A DNA stretch of 64,000 nt from Stenotrophomonas maltophilia. Its GTDB lineage: Bacteria; Pseudomonadota; Gammaproteobacteria; Xanthomonadales; Xanthomonadaceae. Each line of letters starts with the position of its first letter. Position 1 is the stretch's first letter. Both the position numbers and the translations under genes were made by a program. A model generated the notes under the pieces. The model was not told the DNA's origin. It did no database searches and saw only the letters and a list, made by a program, of their open reading frames with translations. Below are positions 60,505-64,000 of this stretch, in pieces. The DNA lies in contig NZ_NEQV01000006.1 in assembly GCF_002799245.1 (NCBI RefSeq), forward strand, positions 186,001-250,000, read 5' to 3'.

Positions 60505-60536
60505 TCGCAACGGGCCCGGCAATCGTCGGGCCCGGT
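60505..60536 (+). terminator. Hairpin terminator between glsB-like and xthA genes
   Basis: The stem CGGGCCCG..CGGGCCCG with a short CAATC loop stands between two convergent gene ends. The following run is GTTCGTT, so termination strength is uncertain. Confidence 0.5.
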
Positions 60537-60540
60537 TCGT

Positions 60541-61308
60541 TCAACCGAGCTGCACCCACGCCGGCGCGTGATCGCTCGGGCGTTCCCAGGTACGCGGCTC
60601 GCGATCGATGCCCGAGGCCACCGCACTGCCCTTGAGCGCATCGGAGACCAGGGTCAGGTCGATGCGCAGGCCCAGATTGCGGCGGAAGCCGGCAGCGCGG
60701 TAATCCCACCAGCTGAACACACCGGCCTCGTCGTTGTGCAGGCGGAAGCCATCGTGCAGGCCCAGCTGCAGCAGCTTGTCGAGCGCGCCGCGCTCGGCGG
60801 TGGAGGTCAGGATGTGGTTCTCGTTCCACACTTCCGGGTCGTGCACGTCGCGCGCGTCCGGGGCGATGTTGAAGTCGCCCATCACGATCAGCTTCGGGTG
60901 GCGCTGCAGCTCCTGCGCGATCCAGCCGTGCACCGCTTCCAGCCAGCGCAGCTTGTACTCGTACTTGTCGGTGCCGATGTCCTGGCCGTTGACCACGTAC
61001 AGGTTGATCACCCGCAGGTCGCCAAAGGTGCCGGCGATGACACGCTTCTGTTCATCCTCGAAGCCGGGGATACCGATCTGCACGTCCTGCGCCGGCTCAC
61101 GCGACAGCAGGGCCACGCCGTTGTAGGTCTTCTGGCCGGCGAACACGCTGCGGTAACCGGCACCGATCAGCGCCGAGTCGGGGAACTTGTGGTCCTCCAG
61201 CTTGGTTTCCTGGATGCCGACGATGTCCGGGCCGAAGTCCTTGAGCCACTGCTCCAGGTGCGGCAGGCGGACATTGAGCGAATTGACGTTCCACGAGGCG
61301 ATCTTCAT
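60541..61308 (-). CDS. xthA: Exodeoxyribonuclease III
   Basis: This 255-aa AP endonuclease/3'-exonuclease of the exonuclease-endonuclease-phosphatase fold has MKIASWNVNS at the start, IQETKLED near residue 32, GDFNIAPDARDV near 150 and a C-terminal PSDHAPAWV. It acts in base-excision repair. The stop stands a few bases from the terminator of the convergent GlsB-like gene. Confidence 0.95.
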   Translation of the reverse strand: MKIASWNVNSLNVRLPHLEQWLKDFGPDIVGIQETKLEDHKFPDSALIGAGYRSVFAGQKTYNGVALLSREPAQDVQIGIPGFEDEQKRVIAGTFGDLRVINLYVVNGQDIGTDKYEYKLRWLEAVHGWIAQELQRHPKLIVMGDFNIAPDARDVHDPEVWNENHILTSTAERGALDKLLQLGLHDGFRLHNDEAGVFSWWDYRAAGFRRNLGLRIDLTLVSDALKGSAVASGIDREPRTWERPSDHAPAWVQLG

Positions 61309-61354
61309 GGGGGCATTCTACCCGGGTGGGCGGGGCTGGGCGCCCATGCACCCC

Positions 61355-61429
61355 GGTGGACGCCAACCTTGGTTGGCGCCTACCGGAACCCGGTACGGTC
61401 AGTAGAGCCACGCCATGCGTGGCTTCACC
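61355..61429. repeat. Two GTAG-type hairpins, one overlapping a gene end
   Basis: An inverted CGCCAACC..GGTTGGCGCCTACC hairpin (61355-61383) is followed by GTAGAGCCACGCCATGCGTGGCTTCACC (61402-61429). The second runs into the aldehyde-dehydrogenase stop codon at 61425-61427. Confidence 0.8.
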
Positions 61430-62834
61430 GCAGCAGGAATCGCAACAACCCGGCAATCCTCGAGTACGGCGGCCGCAGCCGGTCGCTGGCCGCCCACCGC
61501 GATTGCCACAGCACCGGCAGCCGCTTGCTCATCGCATCGAACCCGGCCCGGCCGTGGTACGCGCCCATGCCGCTGGCCCCCACCCCGCCAAACGGCAGGC
61601 CGTCGGCGGCGAAATGCAGCAGGGTGTCGTTGACCGTCACCCCGCCGGCCACCACCTGGCCGAGGATGCGCTCCACCGTCGCCTTGTCGTGGCTGAAGGG
61701 GTACAGCGCCAGCGGCCGGTCACGCGACAGCACGTCGGCCAGCGCCGCTTCCAGGTCCGGGTAGGCCCGCACCGGCAGGATCGGGCCGAAGATCTCCTCG
61801 CGCATCAGGTCCAGGTCGTCCGGCGGGTCCAGTACCACGGTCGGCACCAGCAGGCGCTCGCGGTCGGCACGTGCGGTATCCACCTGCGCCAACGGAATCA
61901 CCGGCACGCCGCGCTCGCGCGCCTGCGCCAGATACCCCAGCAGGCGCTGGTACTGGCCTTCGTTGATGATGCGCGTGTAGTCGTCGGCATCGCCGAAATC
62001 GCCGTAACGATCGCGTACCTGCTGCTGCAGTGCCTGCACGAACTCACGCTGGCGCGCGGTGTCGATCAGTACGTAATCCGGGGCGATGCAGGTCTGCCCG
62101 GCGTTGAACCACTTGCCGGTGGCCAATCGTGCGGCGGCCTTGTCCAGCGGGAAATCGCGGCAGACGATGGCCGGCGACTTGCCACCCAGTTCCAGCGTGA
62201 CCGGCACCAGATGCTCGGCGGCGGCGGCCATCACCTTACGACCCACCGCCGTGGAGCCGGTGAACAGCAGATGGTCCAGCGGCAGCGAGGACACCGCCGC
62301 GGCCACGTCCGCCCCGCCCTGCACCACCGCCACGCGATCGGGCGGGAACACGTTGGCCAGCAGATCGGCCAGGAACGCGCTGGTGCGCGGCGTGTGTTCG
62401 GAGGGCTTGAGCAGCACATGGTTGCCAGCGGCAATCGCCGTGGCCAGCGGGACCAGTGCCAGCGTGACCGGGTAGTTCCAGGGTGAGATCACCCCGACCA
62501 CGCCCAGCGGCGTCGGCCGCAGCTGCGCGCGGGCCGGCCATAGCCGCCAGCCGGCGCCCACCTGCTGCGTCTTCGACCAGCGCCGCAGGTGCCGGCGCAG
62601 ATGGTCGATGGCCGAGAGCACGCTCATGCCGTCGGCGAGTTTCGATTCGATGTGGGCGCGATGGCCGAAGTCCTCGGCGATGGCCCGGGCCATTTCATCC
62701 AGGCGCGGCTTCAGGGCCTCGCGCAGTCGGCGCAGGTCATTCTCGCGCTGGTCCAGCGATGGGCGCTGCGACTGCCAGGCGCTGCGCAGGGTGTGCACGA
62801 TGGCGGGGAGCCCGGCCGGCATGGTGGTGGTCAT
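61425..62834 (-). CDS. Coniferyl-aldehyde-type NAD-dependent aldehyde dehydrogenase
   Basis: This 469-aa aldehyde dehydrogenase has the catalytic Cys in FNAGQTCIAPDY near residue 271, the general-base Glu in TLELGGKSP near 237 and the NAD motif FTGSTAVGRK near 215. The C-terminal extension without the usual oligomer tail fits the coniferyl/fatty-aldehyde group. It oxidises an aromatic or long-chain aldehyde. The ATG at 62834 avoids an upstream stretch made of a palindromic repeat. Its C-terminus ends within a GTAG hairpin. Confidence 0.88.
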   Translation of the reverse strand: MTTTMPAGLPAIVHTLRSAWQSQRPSLDQRENDLRRLREALKPRLDEMARAIAEDFGHRAHIESKLADGMSVLSAIDHLRRHLRRWSKTQQVGAGWRLWPARAQLRPTPLGVVGVISPWNYPVTLALVPLATAIAAGNHVLLKPSEHTPRTSAFLADLLANVFPPDRVAVVQGGADVAAAVSSLPLDHLLFTGSTAVGRKVMAAAAEHLVPVTLELGGKSPAIVCRDFPLDKAAARLATGKWFNAGQTCIAPDYVLIDTARQREFVQALQQQVRDRYGDFGDADDYTRIINEGQYQRLLGYLAQARERGVPVIPLAQVDTARADRERLLVPTVVLDPPDDLDLMREEIFGPILPVRAYPDLEAALADVLSRDRPLALYPFSHDKATVERILGQVVAGGVTVNDTLLHFAADGLPFGGVGASGMGAYHGRAGFDAMSKRLPVLWQSRWAASDRLRPPYSRIAGLLRFLLR

Positions 62835-62867
62835 GGGCCGACTATACGGCGTGCTGCGCGTTTGGAT

Positions 62868-62907
62868 GGGGTCAGATCCCTTTCGCGCGCGAAAGGGATC
62901 TGACCCC
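62868..62907. repeat. GGGGTC...GACCCC palindrome
   Basis: This 40-bp perfect palindrome has the arms GGGGTCAGATCCCTTTCGCG and complement. It lies just upstream of the aldehyde-dehydrogenase start. Confidence 0.87.
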
Positions 62908-62993
62908 GGGCGTGAGCACCGTCTATTCACGCCTGCGGAGGTTTGTGCCGCGCGGTGCGCGGTCACCGGGCATGGCTCGGCGCGACAGGGAAA

Positions 62994-63022
62994 CGAAAAG
63001 GCCGCGGTCTGCACCGCGGCCC
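62994..63022 (-). terminator. Rho-independent terminator of the MHS transporter
   Basis: On the minus strand, GGGCCGCGGTGCAGACCGCGGCCTTTTCG is an intrinsic terminator with a nine-base stem. It follows the transporter stop by about 40 bases. Confidence 0.8.
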
Positions 63023-63034
63023 CTGGAACCCGGC

Positions 63035-63060
63035 GGGTGCCGACCATTGGTCGGCACACC
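63035..63060. repeat. GTGCCGACC hairpin
   Basis: GGGTGCCGACCATTGGTCGGCACACC is a perfect hairpin between the transporter stop and its terminator. It is the same subtype as 39886-39906. Confidence 0.65.
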
Positions 63061-63062
63061 GG

Positions 63063-64000
63063 TTACTTGGTGATATCCACGTCCTTGGTCTCGCGCAGGA
63101 ACAGGCCGCCGATCACCACCGACATCAGCGCGATGATGATGGGGTACCACAGGCCGTAGTACAGGTTGCCGGTACCGGCCACCAGCGCGAACGAGATCGC
63201 CGGCAGGAAGCCACCGAACCAACCGTTGCCGATGTGGTACGGCAGCGACATCGAGGTGTAGCGGATGCGGGTCGGGAACAGTTCGACCAGGTAGGCGGCG
63301 ATCGGTCCGTAGACCATGGTCACGTACAACACCAGCAGCCACAGCATGAAGATGGTGCCGGCAATGTTGATGCGTGCGCCATCGGCCTTGGCCGGGTAGC
63401 CGGCGGTGGTCAGGGCGGCCTTCAGTTCCGCACCGAACGCATCGGCCTTGGCCTTGCCGTCTTCCTTGGTCAGGCCGGCGGCCTCATACGAGGTGACGCT
63501 GGCGCTGCCCACGTTCACCATCGCCAGCGAACCGGCGGCGGCGGGCTGCACGTCGTACGGCACACCCGCCTTGGTCAGCGCGGCGGTGGCCACGTCACAG
63601 GAGCTGGTGAACTTGCGCAGGCCGACCGGATCGAACTGGAACGAGCAGGTGTTCGGATCGGCCACGACCAGGGCCGGCGAGCTGCTGCGGGCCTCTTCGA
63701 TGGCCGGGTTGGCGAAGTGGGTCAGGCCCTTGAAGATCGGGATGTAGGTGACGGCAGCCAGCAGGCAGCCGGCCAGGATGATCTTCTTGCGGCCGATACG
63801 GTCGGACAGCCAGCCGAAGAAGATGAAGAACGGCACGCCCAGCGCCAGCGCGGCCGCGATCAACAGGTAGGAGGTGGTGGCATCGACCTTCAGCATGCTG
63901 CTGAGGAAGAACAACGCGTAGAACTGGCCGCCGTACCAGACCACCGCCTGGCCGGCCGCAGCGCCGAGCAGGACCAGCAACATCAGCTTCAGGTTGCCGC
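63063..64000 (-). CDS. MHS-family MFS transporter (3' part; start outside window)
   Basis: About 312 residues of a major-facilitator sugar/metabolite symporter are visible. Features include FFGWLSDRIGRKKIILAG (the MFS loop-8 motif) and the late helices FMLWLLVLYVTMVYGPIAAYLVELFPTRIRYTSMS, broken here by helix limits. An unusual hydrophilic insert of about 110 residues with two cysteines (NTCSF, SSCDV) lies between two helices. The N-terminal half is past the right edge, so the real length is unknown. It likely imports an organic acid or a similar solute. Confidence 0.85.
   Translation of the reverse strand, partial: GNLKLMLLVLLGAAAGQAVVWYGGQFYALFFLSSMLKVDATTSYLLIAAALALGVPFFIFFGWLSDRIGRKKIILAGCLLAAVTYIPIFKGLTHFANPAIEEARSSSPALVVADPNTCSFQFDPVGLRKFTSSCDVATAALTKAGVPYDVQPAAAGSLAMVNVGSASVTSYEAAGLTKEDGKAKADAFGAELKAALTTAGYPAKADGARINIAGTIFMLWLLVLYVTMVYGPIAAYLVELFPTRIRYTSMSLPYHIGNGWFGGFLPAISFALVAGTGNLYYGLWYPIIIALMSVVIGGLFLRETKDVDITK

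Overview
The window is about 64 kb of high-GC gammaproteobacterial chromosome, most probably Stenotrophomonas (S. maltophilia complex). The evidence is xanthomonad-like gene content and order, an sX13-like small RNA beside polA, and dozens of short hairpins that begin with GTAG. These match the SMAG class of repetitive extragenic palindromes known from Stenotrophomonas. No tRNA, rRNA, CRISPR array, insertion sequence or intact prophage was recognised.

Region 1 (1-16.4 kb, minus strand) is a long, tightly overlapped aryl-polyene / xanthomonadin-type pigment operon. In transcription order it encodes a chain-length-factor-like ketosynthase, a PlsC-type acyltransferase, two acyl carrier proteins, a membrane protein, an acyl-ACP ligase fused to a dehydratase, a family-2 glycosyltransferase, an HtrB-like acyltransferase and an aromatic amino-acid ammonia-lyase. 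These are followed by a thioesterase, a LolA-like carrier, an MMPL exporter, a halogenase-like flavoprotein, a DUF3261-like lipoprotein, a ketosynthase, a dehydratase, a ketoreductase and a second ketosynthase. The operon probably continues past base 1. The ammonia-lyase would supply an aryl starter, the ligase would load it on an ACP, KS/KR/DH would build the polyene, and the acyltransferases and exporter would attach it to lipid and move it to the outer membrane. A Sfp-type phosphopantetheinyl transferase at 59.5 kb could activate the ACPs.

Region 2 (16.6-28.4 kb) holds a cyanide-insensitive-type cytochrome bd oxidase (cydAB), an ECF sigma factor with a small membrane protein, an S9 peptidase, a Nudix hydrolase, hemF flanked by two paralogous secreted Cys-rich proteins, and a DUF421 protein. 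Region 3 (28.4-43.2 kb) is housekeeping: the sX13-like sRNA, polA, a UspA protein with an Anr/FNR-like box, a tyrosine-phosphatase-like protein, uvrD, cardiolipin synthase, rpmG/rpmB, a DnaQ-like exonuclease and a LysR/RidA pair. It also contains a possible phage c4/Ash-type structured element. Region 4 (43.5-49.6 kb) is a czc-type heavy-metal efflux operon headed by a His-rich small protein.

Region 5 (49.7-56.9 kb) carries a DUF885 peptidase and an apparently lower-GC two-gene unit: an astacin metalloprotease plus a small secreted protein that resembles AB5-toxin B subunits. A complex 111/112-bp repeat array follows, then an envelope-sugar cluster (LAB_N, GT2, epimerase) and a SUFU-domain protein. 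Region 6 (57-64 kb) has rsmG-parA-parB, the phosphopantetheinyl transferase, a GlsB-like protein, xthA, an aldehyde dehydrogenase and the 3' part of an MHS-type transporter.

Two repeat families punctuate the intergenic spaces: GTAG hairpins, and a longer palindrome of the form GGGGTC-N-CCCTTT...AAAGGG-N-GACCCC. Both often sit just past stop codons.
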